Assembly: GCF_900108565.1 (NCBI RefSeq)
Contig: NZ_LT629971.1
Location: 5,828,001 to 5,892,000, forward strand
Reading direction: 5' to 3'
Source: Mycolicibacterium rutilum
GTDB lineage: Bacteria; Actinomycetota; Actinomycetes; Mycobacteriales; Mycobacteriaceae
DNA length: 64,000 bases
The notes beneath the pieces are model-generated. The model saw only the letters and a program-made list of their open reading frames with translations, made no database searches and was not told where the DNA came from. The position numbers were made by a program, and so were the translations under genes. This document shows positions 45,002 through 53,552 of the stretch, in pieces. Each line of letters begins with the position of its first letter. Position 1 is the stretch's first letter.

Positions 45002-45906
45002 CCGCGATGCTGAGCACGCTCGACCACTACCCCACCCGGCTCGATCGGCCGAGCGCGCCGATCCCGCGGATCGAACCGACGGTCTGGGGCGAGCCGGTGC
45101 ACGGACCGCTGGACCAGGCCGCGCTCAACAGCTTCGCCGAACAGGGTTACCTCGTGCGGCCCCAGACCGTCGGCGAGGACTGGCTGCCCGCGCTGAGCCG
45201 CGAGCTGGAGCGTGTCGGTGCCGATGTCGACGACGCCGATCCCCGGGTCATCCGTGAGCCCAACGGGGCCGTGCGCTCGGTGTTCGAGCCGCACCTGCTG
45301 TCGGATCTGATCGCCCAGGTGGTCGCCCTCGACACCGTGCTGCCCGTCGCACGCCAACTGCTGGGCAGCGACGTCTACATCCACCAGGCGCGGATCAACT
45401 TCATGCCGGGCTTCACCGGGACGGGGTTCTACTGGCACTCCGACTTCGAGACCTGGCACGCCGAGGACGGCATGCCCGCGATGCGTGCCGCTTCGTGTTC
45501 GATCGCGTTGACCGACAACTTCTCCTACAACGGTTCGTTGATGGTGATGCCCGGCTCGCACCGCACCTTCTATCCGTGCGTGGGCGCCACGCCGGAGAAC
45601 AACCACAGCAAGTCGCTGGTCCGGCAAGAGCTCGGGGTGCCCGACCGCGCGGTGCTCACCGCTGCCGCCGAGCGGTTCGGGATCAACCAGTTCACGGGTC
45701 CGGCGGGGACCGCGCTGTGGTTCGACTGCAACCTGATGCACGGTTCCGGTTCGAACATCACCCCGTTCCCGCGGTCGAACATCTTCCTGGTGTTCAACTC
45801 GGTCGAGAACGCGTTGACCGAACCGTTCGCCGCACAGCGGCCGCGCCCGGAGTTCCTGGCCGCGCGTCAGATCCGGCCGGTCGGGGCCTCCGTCCCCGCG
45901 GACTGA
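44998..45906 (+). CDS. ectD: Ectoine 5-hydroxylase
   Basis: 302 residues from the GTG that overlaps the ectC stop; an ATG three codons on (45007) is the alternative. Iron/2-oxoglutarate dioxygenase making 5-hydroxyectoine. The iron ligands are in FYWHSDFETWH (HxD) and MHGSGSN; the EctD signature spans RINFMPGFTGTGFYWHSD. Its presence means hydroxyectoine is made as well, useful against heat and drying. Confidence 0.95.
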   Translation: MTAMLSTLDHYPTRLDRPSAPIPRIEPTVWGEPVHGPLDQAALNSFAEQGYLVRPQTVGEDWLPALSRELERVGADVDDADPRVIREPNGAVRSVFEPHLLSDLIAQVVALDTVLPVARQLLGSDVYIHQARINFMPGFTGTGFYWHSDFETWHAEDGMPAMRAASCSIALTDNFSYNGSLMVMPGSHRTFYPCVGATPENNHSKSLVRQELGVPDRAVLTAAAERFGINQFTGPAGTALWFDCNLMHGSGSNITPFPRSNIFLVFNSVENALTEPFAAQRPRPEFLAARQIRPVGASVPAD

Positions 45907-45923
45907 GCCGACGCCGGCGGCGT

Positions 45924-45929
45924 TACTGT
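45924..45929 (+). promoter_or_regulatory. Leaderless -10 element of the lipoprotein protease gene
   Basis: TACTGT followed by six bases and the ATG at 45936; it lies 18 bases after the ectD stop, so the protease gene has its own promoter. Confidence 0.55.
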
Positions 45930-45935
45930 GGTGCG

Positions 45936-46685
45936 ATGATGCGCGCGCCGCTCGCGGCTCTGGCGGCTGTGGCGGCCGTCGTGCTGGCCGGCTGCGCGCA
46001 AGTCGTGACCGGGATGCCGAAGGTGCCCGCCGCCGTGTTGCCGGCGATCACCTCCACACCCGCCCCCGACGCCGTCGTCGAAGCCGCGCGGCACAGCGTC
46101 GTGAAAGTGCGCGCGCCGGCGGGCGATTGCGGCAGGCTGCTCGGCGGCACCGGGTTCGTCGTCGCGCCGAACAGGGTGCTGACCGCCGCGCATGTGGTGG
46201 CCGGCAGCGACAGCGTCTCGATCAGTGCAGACGACACCGTCCTTGACGGACAGGTGATTTCGTATGACGCCGCCGCCGATGTGGCGATCATCGACGTGCC
46301 CGGGCTGGCGGCGGCGCCGCTGAACCTGGCCGGGCTGCCGGTCGCGCCGGCCACCGAGGCGGTGGCGCTCGGCTTCCCCGACGGCGGCGCGTTCACGGCA
46401 CTGCCCGCGCGGGTGTCGCAGGTGGTCGACCTCACCGGCCCCGACATCTACCGGACGACGACGGTGACGCGCGCGGTGTACATCGTCTCGCTGCCGGGTG
46501 GCCTGCCGGCGGGGGCGAGCGGCGGTCCGCTGGTCGACCGATCCGGGCGGGTGCTGGGCATCATGTTCGGCAACGACGTCGAACACGCCGACACGGGTTT
46601 CGCGCTCACCTCGGTCGAGTTGGCCCGCCACACCACCGCGCTCACCGGCGGCCTGCCGGTGTGGACCGGCGACTGCGTCAGCTGA
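45936..46685 (+). CDS. Trypsin-like serine protease, predicted lipoprotein
   Basis: 249 residues. A signal peptide ends in the lipobox VLAGC (Cys20). The triad of a chymotrypsin-fold protease is visible: His86 (TAAHVV), Asp115 (AADVAIID) and Ser195 (GASGGPL). Two more Cys (GDCGR, GDCVS) could form a disulfide. There is no PDZ domain, unlike HtrA; it resembles the protease part of MarP without its membrane domain. The start is fixed by the -10 six bases before. The last eight bases overlap the convergent hydrolase gene. Confidence 0.88.
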   Translation: MMRAPLAALAAVAAVVLAGCAQVVTGMPKVPAAVLPAITSTPAPDAVVEAARHSVVKVRAPAGDCGRLLGGTGFVVAPNRVLTAAHVVAGSDSVSISADDTVLDGQVISYDAAADVAIIDVPGLAAAPLNLAGLPVAPATEAVALGFPDGGAFTALPARVSQVVDLTGPDIYRTTTVTRAVYIVSLPGGLPAGASGGPLVDRSGRVLGIMFGNDVEHADTGFALTSVELARHTTALTGGLPVWTGDCVS

Positions 46686-47574
46686 CCGGGCGGTCCACGT
46701 CGGCCCAGAATGCGGCGGCGCGCTCGGCGATCTCGGCGGCGTATTCGCCGTTGATCGCGTGTGAGGCGTCAGGCCAGAGCTCGATCTGGCCGTGCCGCAG
46801 CGTCTCTCGTGCCCGCTTCGCAGCCTTGCCCGGATTGTGCATCACGCTGCGCCCGGCGATCAGGGCCAGCACCGGGATGTCGAGCCCGCGCAACTGCGCA
46901 TCGGTGATCATCTTCGGCATCGCCTTGCGCAGCGCGTAATCGGTTGCCGCGGCGTCGATCAGCGTCGCCTCGGTCTCGGCGGTATCGAGGTCGGCGCCCC
47001 CGGAGATCCAGCGCAGCACCCGCTCGCGCACCGCCTTCGGCACACCCGGCACGAACAGGGCGGGTGAGGCCAGCACCGCCTTGACCGTGATCGGGGCGAA
47101 GGTGAACACGGGGTCCAGCAGGACCAGCGAGGCGGCCCGGCCCGGCCTGCGGACCGCGTAGTTGGCGGCCGTCCATCCGCCGATCGACACGCCCATCAGG
47201 TGCACGCGGTGCGATCCCAGCCCGGCGAGCGTCTCGTCGAGCCACTGGGCTTCGTCGTCGGGTCCGGTGATCGGGTCGTGCTGCACCGACATTCCCGCCT
47301 CACCGAGCAGGTCGACACCGATCACCGACCGGCGGGTCAGCAGCGGTCCGATGTTGCCCCGCCACATCGGGGTCGACGCGTTGCGTCCCGGCAGCAACAC
47401 GACGGGCGCCCCGTCGGCGGGGCCGGTGAACCGGTATACCCGAACGGTGCCGAAGGACGTTGGCACGTCCTGTGTTTCGCTGATGGCGGGAAGTTCGGCC
47501 AGCGCGGCCCGGTACACCCTGAGGAAGTGGGCACGGGCCGACTCGCTCTTGAAGTCCCCGACCCGGCCCGGCAC
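46678..47574 (-). CDS. Alpha/beta hydrolase
   Basis: 298 residues from a GTG that shares its last base with the glmS stop (TAGTG). Motifs: VVLLPGRNASTPMW, the elbow GVSIGGW (Ser), LLDPVFTFAP, and the terminal DASHAING with the His. Substrate unknown. It is downstream of glmS and coupled to it. A longer reading that runs through glmS in another frame was rejected. Confidence 0.83.
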   Translation of the reverse strand: MPGRVGDFKSESARAHFLRVYRAALAELPAISETQDVPTSFGTVRVYRFTGPADGAPVVLLPGRNASTPMWRGNIGPLLTRRSVIGVDLLGEAGMSVQHDPITGPDDEAQWLDETLAGLGSHRVHLMGVSIGGWTAANYAVRRPGRAASLVLLDPVFTFAPITVKAVLASPALFVPGVPKAVRERVLRWISGGADLDTAETEATLIDAAATDYALRKAMPKMITDAQLRGLDIPVLALIAGRSVMHNPGKAAKRARETLRHGQIELWPDASHAINGEYAAEIAERAAAFWADVDRPVS

Positions 47575-49442
47575 TACTCGACGGTGACCGACTTGGCGAG
47601 GTTGCGCGGCTTGTCGACGTCGTACCCGCGGGCCTGCGCGACGCCGGCGGCGAACACCTGCAGCGGGATCGTCGACAGCAACGGCTGGAACAGTGTGGAG
47701 ACCGCGGGGATCTCGATGAGGTGGTCGGCGTACGGGCGCACCGTCTCGTCGCCCTCCTCGGCGATAACGATGGTCACCGCGCCGCGGGCCTGGATCTCGC
47801 GGATGTTGCTCAGCAGCTTGGCGTGCAGCATCGGCGAGTTCTTCGGCGACGGCATCACGACGATCACCGGCAGGTCGTCCTCGATCAGCGCGATCGGGCC
47901 GTGCTTGAGCTCGCCTGCGGCGAAGCCCTCGGCGTGCATGTACGCCAATTCCTTGAGCTTGAGCGCACCTTCGAGCGCGACCGGGTAACCGACGTGCCTG
48001 CCGAGGAACAACACGGTCTGGGATTTGGCGAAGCGGTGCGCCAGCTCGAACACCGGGTCGATACCGTCGATCACCCGCGCCACCAGCTCCGGCATGGCCT
48101 CCAGATCGTGGTACTCGCGAGCGACCTCGTCGGGGTACTTGGTGCCGCGCGCCTGCGCAAGCGCCAGCCCGACAAGGTAATTCGCGGCGACCTGCGCCAG
48201 GAACGTCTTGGTCGACGCCACGCCGATCTCGGGTCCGGCGCGGGTGTAGAGCACCGCATCGCACTCACGGGGGATCTGGCTGCCGTTGGTGTTGCAGATG
48301 GCCAGCACCTTGGCCTTCTGTTCCTTGGCGTGCCGGACGGCCTCGAGCGTGTCGGCGGTCTCACCGGACTGCGAGATCGCCACCACCAGCGTGTGCCGGT
48401 CCAGAACCGGGTCGCGGTAACGGAATTCGCTGGCCAGTTCGGCCTCGACCGGCAGCCGTGTCCAGTGCTCGATCGCGTACTTGGCCAGCAGCCCTGAGTG
48501 GTAGGCGGTCCCGCACGCGACGACGAACACCTTGTCGACCTCGCGCAGTTCCTGATCCGAGAGCCGCTGCTCGTCGAGCACGATCCGGTTGTCGACGAAA
48601 TGGCCGAGCAGCGTGTCGGAGACGGCGGCCGGCTGCTCGGCGATCTCCTTGAGCATGAAGTACTCGTAGCCGCCTTTTTCGGCCGCCGAGATATCCCAGT
48701 CGATGTGGAACGGGCGAGCGCTTCCGGCGTCGTCGGTGCCGTAGAAGTCGGTGATGCGGTAGCCGTCGGCCGTGACGACCACGGCCTGGTCCTGCCCGAG
48801 TTCGACTGCGTCGCGGGTGTGTTCGATGAACGCCGCGACGTCGGAGCCGACGAACATCTCGCCGTCGCCGACACCCACCACCAGCGGTGTGGAGCGGCGC
48901 GCGGCCACGATCGTGCCGGGGTCGTCGGCGCTGGCGAACACCAGCGTGAAGTGGCCCTCGAGCCGCGGCAGCACGGCGAACACCGAGGCGACGAAATCGC
49001 CGGCGCTCGGCCCGTGGTGGTACTGCCACGACACCAGGTGCACGGCGACCTCGGTGTCGGTGTCACTGGCGAACTCGACGCCGGTCGTCTCGAGTTCGGC
49101 GCGCAGCGCGGCGTAGTTCTCGATGATGCCGTTGTGGACGACGGCGATCTTGCCTGCGGCGTCGCGGTGCGGGTGGGCGTTGCGGTCGGTGGGCCTGCCG
49201 TGGGTGGCCCACCGGGTGTGGCCCAGGCCGGTGCTGCCCGCCAGACCGGCGGTGTCGGTGTCGGCCAGCGCGGCCTCGAGATTGGCCAGCCGGCCGGCGC
49301 GCCGACGGACGGTGAGACCGCCCTGGCCGTCGAGCAGCGCGACCCCCGAGGAGTCGTATCCGCGGTACTCCATCCGGCGCAGCGCGTCGACGACGATGTC
49401 GCAGGCAGGGCGCTGCCCGACGTAGCCGACGATTCCGCACAT
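47574..49442 (-). CDS. glmS: Glutamine-fructose-6-phosphate aminotransferase
   Basis: 622 residues. It makes glucosamine 6-phosphate for peptidoglycan and cell-wall linkers. The N-terminal Ntn amidotransferase begins MCGIVGYVGQRP with catalytic Cys2; two SIS domains follow (VACGTAYHSG, ISQSGETADTLEA) and the C-terminal DVDKPRNLAKSVTVE tail. No glmS ribozyme sequence was seen in the short 5' region; TACCCT eight bases before the ATG may be the -10. glmM, the next enzyme, is about 6 kb away on the same strand. Confidence 0.97.
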   Translation of the reverse strand: MCGIVGYVGQRPACDIVVDALRRMEYRGYDSSGVALLDGQGGLTVRRRAGRLANLEAALADTDTAGLAGSTGLGHTRWATHGRPTDRNAHPHRDAAGKIAVVHNGIIENYAALRAELETTGVEFASDTDTEVAVHLVSWQYHHGPSAGDFVASVFAVLPRLEGHFTLVFASADDPGTIVAARRSTPLVVGVGDGEMFVGSDVAAFIEHTRDAVELGQDQAVVVTADGYRITDFYGTDDAGSARPFHIDWDISAAEKGGYEYFMLKEIAEQPAAVSDTLLGHFVDNRIVLDEQRLSDQELREVDKVFVVACGTAYHSGLLAKYAIEHWTRLPVEAELASEFRYRDPVLDRHTLVVAISQSGETADTLEAVRHAKEQKAKVLAICNTNGSQIPRECDAVLYTRAGPEIGVASTKTFLAQVAANYLVGLALAQARGTKYPDEVAREYHDLEAMPELVARVIDGIDPVFELAHRFAKSQTVLFLGRHVGYPVALEGALKLKELAYMHAEGFAAGELKHGPIALIEDDLPVIVVMPSPKNSPMLHAKLLSNIREIQARGAVTIVIAEEGDETVRPYADHLIEIPAVSTLFQPLLSTIPLQVFAAGVAQARGYDVDKPRNLAKSVTVE

Positions 49443-49485
49443 AAGCCTTCAGGGTAGTGCAAGACCCCCTGGGGGCCCGGTGAGC

Positions 49486-49491
49486 TACGGT
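49486..49491 (+). promoter_or_regulatory. Leaderless -10 element of the 49498 hydrolase gene
   Basis: TACGGT, six bases, then GTG at 49498. Confidence 0.55.
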
Positions 49492-49497
49492 CATCGG

Positions 49498-50343
49498 GTG
49501 GCCAGCACGAAGAAGCTCTTCAAGGCGTTGACCCGCCGCGGCCCCCACCGCGTTTTGCGCGGTGACCTGGGCTTTGCCGGCCTGCCCGGCGTGCTCTACA
49601 CCCCGGAGGCGGGGATGAACCTGCCCGGCGTCGCGTTCGGGCACGACTGGGTTGCCGCCGCGGACCGCTACGAGGGCACGCTGGAGCATCTGGCGTCCTG
49701 GGGGATCGTCGCCGCGGCACCGGCCACCGAGACCGGCCTGGCGCCGTCGGCGCTGAATCTGGCCTATGACCTGGGCACGACGTTGGACATCATCGCCGGG
49801 GTGCGGTTGGGCTCCGGCGACATCAGCGTGCACCCGCACAAGCTCGGCCTCGTCGGCCACGGATTCGGGGGTTCGGCGGCGGTGTTCGCCGCGGCCGGGA
49901 TGCCGGTCAAACCGAAGTCCGTCGTTGCGATTTTCCCCACACTGACCGCCCCACCCGCCGAGGAGCCCGCGGCGACGCTGCAGGTGCCGGGGCTGGTGCT
50001 CAGCGCACCGGGTGACCCGATGACGCTGCGCTCGAACGCCGTCGAGCTGGCGCGGGTGTGGCGGACCGCGACACTGCGGACCGTGCACAAGGCCAAGGCC
50101 GGCGGTCTGATCGAAGGGCGCCGGGTGGCGCGGGCGCTCGGCCTGCCGGGCGCCGATCGCAGCACCCAGAAAGTGGTTCGCGCGCTGGTCACCGGCTATC
50201 TGCTGTACACGCTGACCGGGGACAAGACCTACCGCGATTTCGCCGATCCGGAAGCGGTGCTGCCGAAGGCCCCGCCGGTCGACCCGTTCGCCGAGGACCC
50301 GGTGGACCTGGAGAACAAGGTCGTCGCGCTGCTGAAGCCGTGA
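49498..50343 (+). CDS. Dienelactone-hydrolase-like alpha/beta hydrolase
   Basis: 281 residues. VAFGHDWVAAADRYEGTLEHLASWGIVAAAP and GLVGHGFGGSAAVFAAAG fit the chlorophyllase/dienelactone-hydrolase-like group, but the elbow reads GHGFGG with Gly where the nucleophile Ser or Cys is expected. It may therefore be inactive as a hydrolase, or use another residue. A C-terminal tail VDPFAEDPVDLENKVVALL follows. The GTG at 49498 is supported by the -10 six bases upstream. Divergent from glmS. Confidence 0.78.
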   Translation: MASTKKLFKALTRRGPHRVLRGDLGFAGLPGVLYTPEAGMNLPGVAFGHDWVAAADRYEGTLEHLASWGIVAAAPATETGLAPSALNLAYDLGTTLDIIAGVRLGSGDISVHPHKLGLVGHGFGGSAAVFAAAGMPVKPKSVVAIFPTLTAPPAEEPAATLQVPGLVLSAPGDPMTLRSNAVELARVWRTATLRTVHKAKAGGLIEGRRVARALGLPGADRSTQKVVRALVTGYLLYTLTGDKTYRDFADPEAVLPKAPPVDPFAEDPVDLENKVVALLKP

Positions 50344-50361
50344 CGCCCCACCGAGTGCCAA

Positions 50362-50382
50362 CCAACCGGTTGGGTGTATAAC
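50362..50382 (+). promoter_or_regulatory. Palindromic operator and leaderless -10 of the F420 oxidoreductase gene
   Basis: CCAACCGGTTGG (50362-50373) is a perfect palindrome of a kind often bound by TetR-family repressors. It abuts the -10 TATAAC (50377-50382), which stands six bases before the ATG at 50389. Confidence 0.55.
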
Positions 50383-50388
50383 TCGAGG

Positions 50389-51429
50389 ATGCGCACCGGG
50401 ATCTTCCTCAACTACACCGACGGCTTCCTCGACGCGGTGGACCAGGTCGTCGAACTCGAGAAGGTCGGCGTGGATCTCGCGCTGGTGGCCGAGGCGTACT
50501 CCTACGACGCGATCAGCCAACTCGGCTTCCTGGCCGCCAGGACGTCGCGCATGGAACTGGGCACGGGCGTGGTCCCGATCTACGTGCGCACCCCCACACT
50601 GCTGGCGATGTCGGCGGCGGGCCTGGACTACGTGTCGGGCGGAAGGTTCCGGCTCGGCATCGGCACCTCGGGACCGCAGGTGATGGAGGGCTTCCACGGC
50701 GTCCCGTTCGACGCGCCGCTGGGCCGCACCCGCGAGGTGGTCGAGATCTGCAGGCAGGTCTGGCGGCGCGAGCGGGTCCAGTTCGACGGCAAGCACTACC
50801 AGATTCCGCTGCCTGCCGATCGGGGCACCGGGTTGGGCAAGCCACTGAAGCTGATCAATCACCCTGTGCGGGACCGCATTCCGATCACCATCGCTGCGCT
50901 CGGCCCGAAGAATGTCCAGCTGACCGCTGAGATCGCCGAGGGCTGGCAGCCGGTGTTCTTCTATCCCGAGCGCGCCGACGACGTGTGGGGCGAGTCGTTG
51001 CGCGCGGGCTTCGCCAAGCGGGACCCGGCACTGGGCCCGCTCGATGTGATGGTCAGCGCCGCGTTGGCCATCGGCGATGACGTCGACGAGCGGCTGTCCT
51101 GGGTGAAGCCGCAGCTCGCGCTCTACATCGGCGGAATGGGCGCGCGGGGCCGCAATTTCTACCACACGCTGGCCACCCGGTACGGCTACGGCGAGGTCGC
51201 CGACCACATCCAGGATCTCTACCTCGCGGGCAAGAAGGCCGAGGCGATCGCGGCGGTGCCGGATGAGCTGGTGCGCAACGTGTCTCTGGTCGGCCCGCGG
51301 GGCTTCGTCAAGGAACGCCTGGCCGCGTTCGCCGAAGCGGGCGCGACGACGCTTCTGCTGCAACCGCTTTCGGTCGACCGTCGTGAGATCGTCGGTTTCG
51401 TCGAGGATCTGCAGGGCCTGCTGCCCTAG
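50389..51429 (+). CDS. LLM-class F420-dependent oxidoreductase
   Basis: 346 residues. A luciferase-like (beta/alpha)8 protein: MELGTGVVPIYVRTPTLLAMSA, DYVSGGRFRLGIGTSGPQV, and GFHGVPFDAPLGRTREVVEICRQVW are typical of mycobacterial F420-dependent enzymes such as Rv3520c. It would use F420H2 for reduction of an unknown substrate. The ATG at 50389 fits the leaderless promoter; a GTG five codons upstream lies in the -10. The palindrome before it suggests repression by a TetR protein encoded elsewhere. Confidence 0.87.
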   Translation: MRTGIFLNYTDGFLDAVDQVVELEKVGVDLALVAEAYSYDAISQLGFLAARTSRMELGTGVVPIYVRTPTLLAMSAAGLDYVSGGRFRLGIGTSGPQVMEGFHGVPFDAPLGRTREVVEICRQVWRRERVQFDGKHYQIPLPADRGTGLGKPLKLINHPVRDRIPITIAALGPKNVQLTAEIAEGWQPVFFYPERADDVWGESLRAGFAKRDPALGPLDVMVSAALAIGDDVDERLSWVKPQLALYIGGMGARGRNFYHTLATRYGYGEVADHIQDLYLAGKKAEAIAAVPDELVRNVSLVGPRGFVKERLAAFAEAGATTLLLQPLSVDRREIVGFVEDLQGLLP

Positions 51430-51458
51430 CCGGATTACGCAATACCGCCGCGCACCTG

Positions 51459-51579
51459 TACAGTGGTCGTAGCGGCATCTTCTGTTCTGCCTTTTGTCGC
51501 TTCTCGATCGTCACACCGAGCGCCGCGGATTCACCGCGCCGGGCAGGACGACCACACTACCTTTTTTCGGAGTATTTAC
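51459..51579 (+). promoter_or_regulatory. Promoter and long 5' leader of the DEAD-box helicase gene
   Basis: TACAGT (51459-51464) is a plausible -10, giving a leader of about 110 bases. The leader ends with a run of six T just before the ribosome site CGGAG. GTGGTCGT (51463-51470) and ACGACCAC (51548-51555) are perfect complements, and a small hairpin CGCGG-attca-CCGCG lies between. If transcription starts upstream of 51463 these could fold into a terminator-like leader. Confidence 0.4.
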
Positions 51580-52896
51580 TTGTCTGACCAAAACGTAAGT
51601 GGCACAACCGTGCCCACGTTCGCCGACCTCGGTCTCCCCCAGTCCGTCGTCAGCGTTCTCGCCGCCAACGGCATCGACGCCCCCTTCCCGATCCAGGCAG
51701 CGACGCTGCCCGACTCACTCGCCGGACGCGATGTGCTCGGGCGCGGCCGCACCGGATCCGGCAAGACGTACGCGTTCCTGCTGCCGTTGGTGACGAGGCT
51801 CACCAACAACCCGGCCAAGCGCGTTCCCGGCCGGCCGCGCGCGCTGATCCTCGCGCCGACCCGCGAACTGGTCGCGCAGATCAACGAGTCGCTGGCGCCG
51901 CTGGCGGCTGCCACCAACCTGCGGTCGGTGACCATCATCGGCGGTGTCGGACCGAACCCGCAGATCCAGGCGCTGCGCCAGGGCGTCGACATCGTCATCG
52001 CCTGCCCCGGCCGGCTCGAAGACCACGTGAAGTCCCGCCACGCCGACCTGTCGGCGATCGAGATCACGGTGCTCGACGAGGCCGACCACATGGCCGACCT
52101 GGGCTTCCTGCCGCCGGTCAAGCGACTGCTGGACAAGACTCCCCGCGACGGCCAGCGGATGCTGTTCTCCGCGACACTCGACGGCGGCGTCGACGTGCTG
52201 GTCAAGCGGTACCTGACCGACCCCGTCGTGCACAGTGTCGACTCGGCGCAGTCGCCGGTCGCCGCCATGGAGCACCACGTGCTGCACGTCGAGAAGGCCT
52301 CACGGCTGAGCGTGCTGACCGATCTGGCCGCATCGCCGGGCCGGACCATCGTGTTCGCCCGCACCAAGCACGGCGCCAAGAACCTTGCTCGCCAACTCAA
52401 TTCGCGGGGCGTGCCGGCGGTCGAGTTGCACGGCAACCTGTCCCAGAATGCGCGCACCCGCAACCTGGCGGCGTTCTCCGACGGGACGGCCGCGGTCCTG
52501 GTGGCCACCGACATCGCCGCGCGCGGCATCCACGTCGACGACGTGAGCCTCGTCGTGCACGCCGACCCGCCCGTCGAGCACAAGGCGTATCTGCACCGGT
52601 CGGGTCGCACGGCGCGCGCGGGCAACGACGGCACCGTGGTCACGCTGATGCTCGACGAGCAGGTCTCCGACGTCCGGCAGCTGACGCGCAAGGCCGGCGT
52701 GAAGCCGACCATCACCCGGTTCAGCGGTTCGACGCACCCGGTGTTGACCGAAATCGCCCCGGGCGAACGCACGTTCGGCGAACCGATCGTCGCGGCCAGG
52801 CCCGAGCCCACGCGGCCGCACCGGCCGTCGGCGGGCAGGGGTCAGCAGCAGCGTCGGCGTCGTCCGACGCGGTCACGCCGCCCGGCCAACGCCTGA
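51580..52896 (+). CDS. rhlE: DEAD-box ATP-dependent RNA helicase (RhlE type)
   Basis: 438 residues from the TTG at 51580, which has CGGAG eight bases upstream. Q motif (FADLGLPQSVVSVLAANGIDAPFPIQ), motif I GRTGSGKT, motif II DEAD, motif III SAT, and the second domain ending ARGIHVDDVSLVVHADPP with HRSGRTARAG. The tail is basic (RRRRPTRSRRPA) for RNA binding. Such helicases help RNA decay and cold growth. The last 24 bases overlap the convergent membrane-protein gene. Confidence 0.93.
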   Translation: MSDQNVSGTTVPTFADLGLPQSVVSVLAANGIDAPFPIQAATLPDSLAGRDVLGRGRTGSGKTYAFLLPLVTRLTNNPAKRVPGRPRALILAPTRELVAQINESLAPLAAATNLRSVTIIGGVGPNPQIQALRQGVDIVIACPGRLEDHVKSRHADLSAIEITVLDEADHMADLGFLPPVKRLLDKTPRDGQRMLFSATLDGGVDVLVKRYLTDPVVHSVDSAQSPVAAMEHHVLHVEKASRLSVLTDLAASPGRTIVFARTKHGAKNLARQLNSRGVPAVELHGNLSQNARTRNLAAFSDGTAAVLVATDIAARGIHVDDVSLVVHADPPVEHKAYLHRSGRTARAGNDGTVVTLMLDEQVSDVRQLTRKAGVKPTITRFSGSTHPVLTEIAPGERTFGEPIVAARPEPTRPHRPSAGRGQQQRRRRPTRSRRPANA

Positions 52897-53454
52897 CCGG
52901 CGCCTGACCGCGATCTCGGCCAGCAACGCGACCACCACGCCGAACGCGAAGTACAGCGGCACCAGCCACGGCCCGACGCCGAACAGGCCGTCGCTGGCTT
53001 CGTGATAGGCGAACACGTCGGCCTGCGCAAGCACGATCTCGACGATCGGGCCGATGACCGCGGCGAGCGCACCGCAGATCACCGACGGCCCGTCACCCAG
53101 TGCGCACCACGTGATGGCTGCCATCGCGATGATGAGCACGGTGGCCGGGACCGCCGGCGCGGTGTGCACCAGCGCCGTGGCGACATAGATGCCGAGCACC
53201 GCGGCCACACCGGCCACCCCCTGCCGGACCGTGACGTCGGTTCGCGGTCTGGGCAGATGGAGACGCAGTTCCGCCAGGGACGCCGTCGCCAACGCGACCA
53301 GTACCGGAAACCAGACCGGGCTGCTCCACACGAACGGCACGGCATCGGTGAAGTACACCGTGGTGCCGGTGACGACGTGGCTGTGATCGCCGACGAGCGA
53401 CGCCACGGCGCCGACCACGAAGAGCACCAGTAACTCCGGCCAACGCAGTTTCAC
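52873..53454 (-). CDS. Six-helix membrane protein resembling the mycobacterial INSIG homologue
   Basis: 193 residues with about six membrane segments (roughly 7-22, 46-63, 77-95, 101-119, 123-142, 160-182). Segments recall eukaryotic INSIG: SSPVWFPVLVALATASLAELRL in the place of the INSIG WWVPP helix, and YHEASDGLFGVGPWLVPLYFAFGVVVA like the INSIG segment with a WLP core and a Gly-Gly-Val end. A bacterial INSIG homologue of this size from M. vanbaalenii (MvINS) binds diacylglycerol in its central cavity. The call is by pattern and topology only; it may be another small polytopic family. Role unknown. It is convergent with and overlaps rhlE by 24 bases. Confidence 0.55.
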   Translation of the reverse strand: MKLRWPELLVLFVVGAVASLVGDHSHVVTGTTVYFTDAVPFVWSSPVWFPVLVALATASLAELRLHLPRPRTDVTVRQGVAGVAAVLGIYVATALVHTAPAVPATVLIIAMAAITWCALGDGPSVICGALAAVIGPIVEIVLAQADVFAYHEASDGLFGVGPWLVPLYFAFGVVVALLAEIAVRRRSGVGRAA

Positions 53455-53552
53455 GCGGGCAACGCTATCGCGCGCGTCTACGTCTCCCTTCGCGAGTTCT
53501 ACACCAGGGCTGTGAAAAACGCCGAAGCACGACCCTCATGTCGATCTCGCGG

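Noticed and set aside
49443..49497. glmS ribozyme
   Set aside because: Only 55 bases lie between the divergent genes and no glmS ribozyme core is present.
49063..51363. 766-codon minus-strand reading across glmS start and the F420 oxidoreductase
   Set aside because: Antisense to two supported plus-strand genes and out of frame with glmS.
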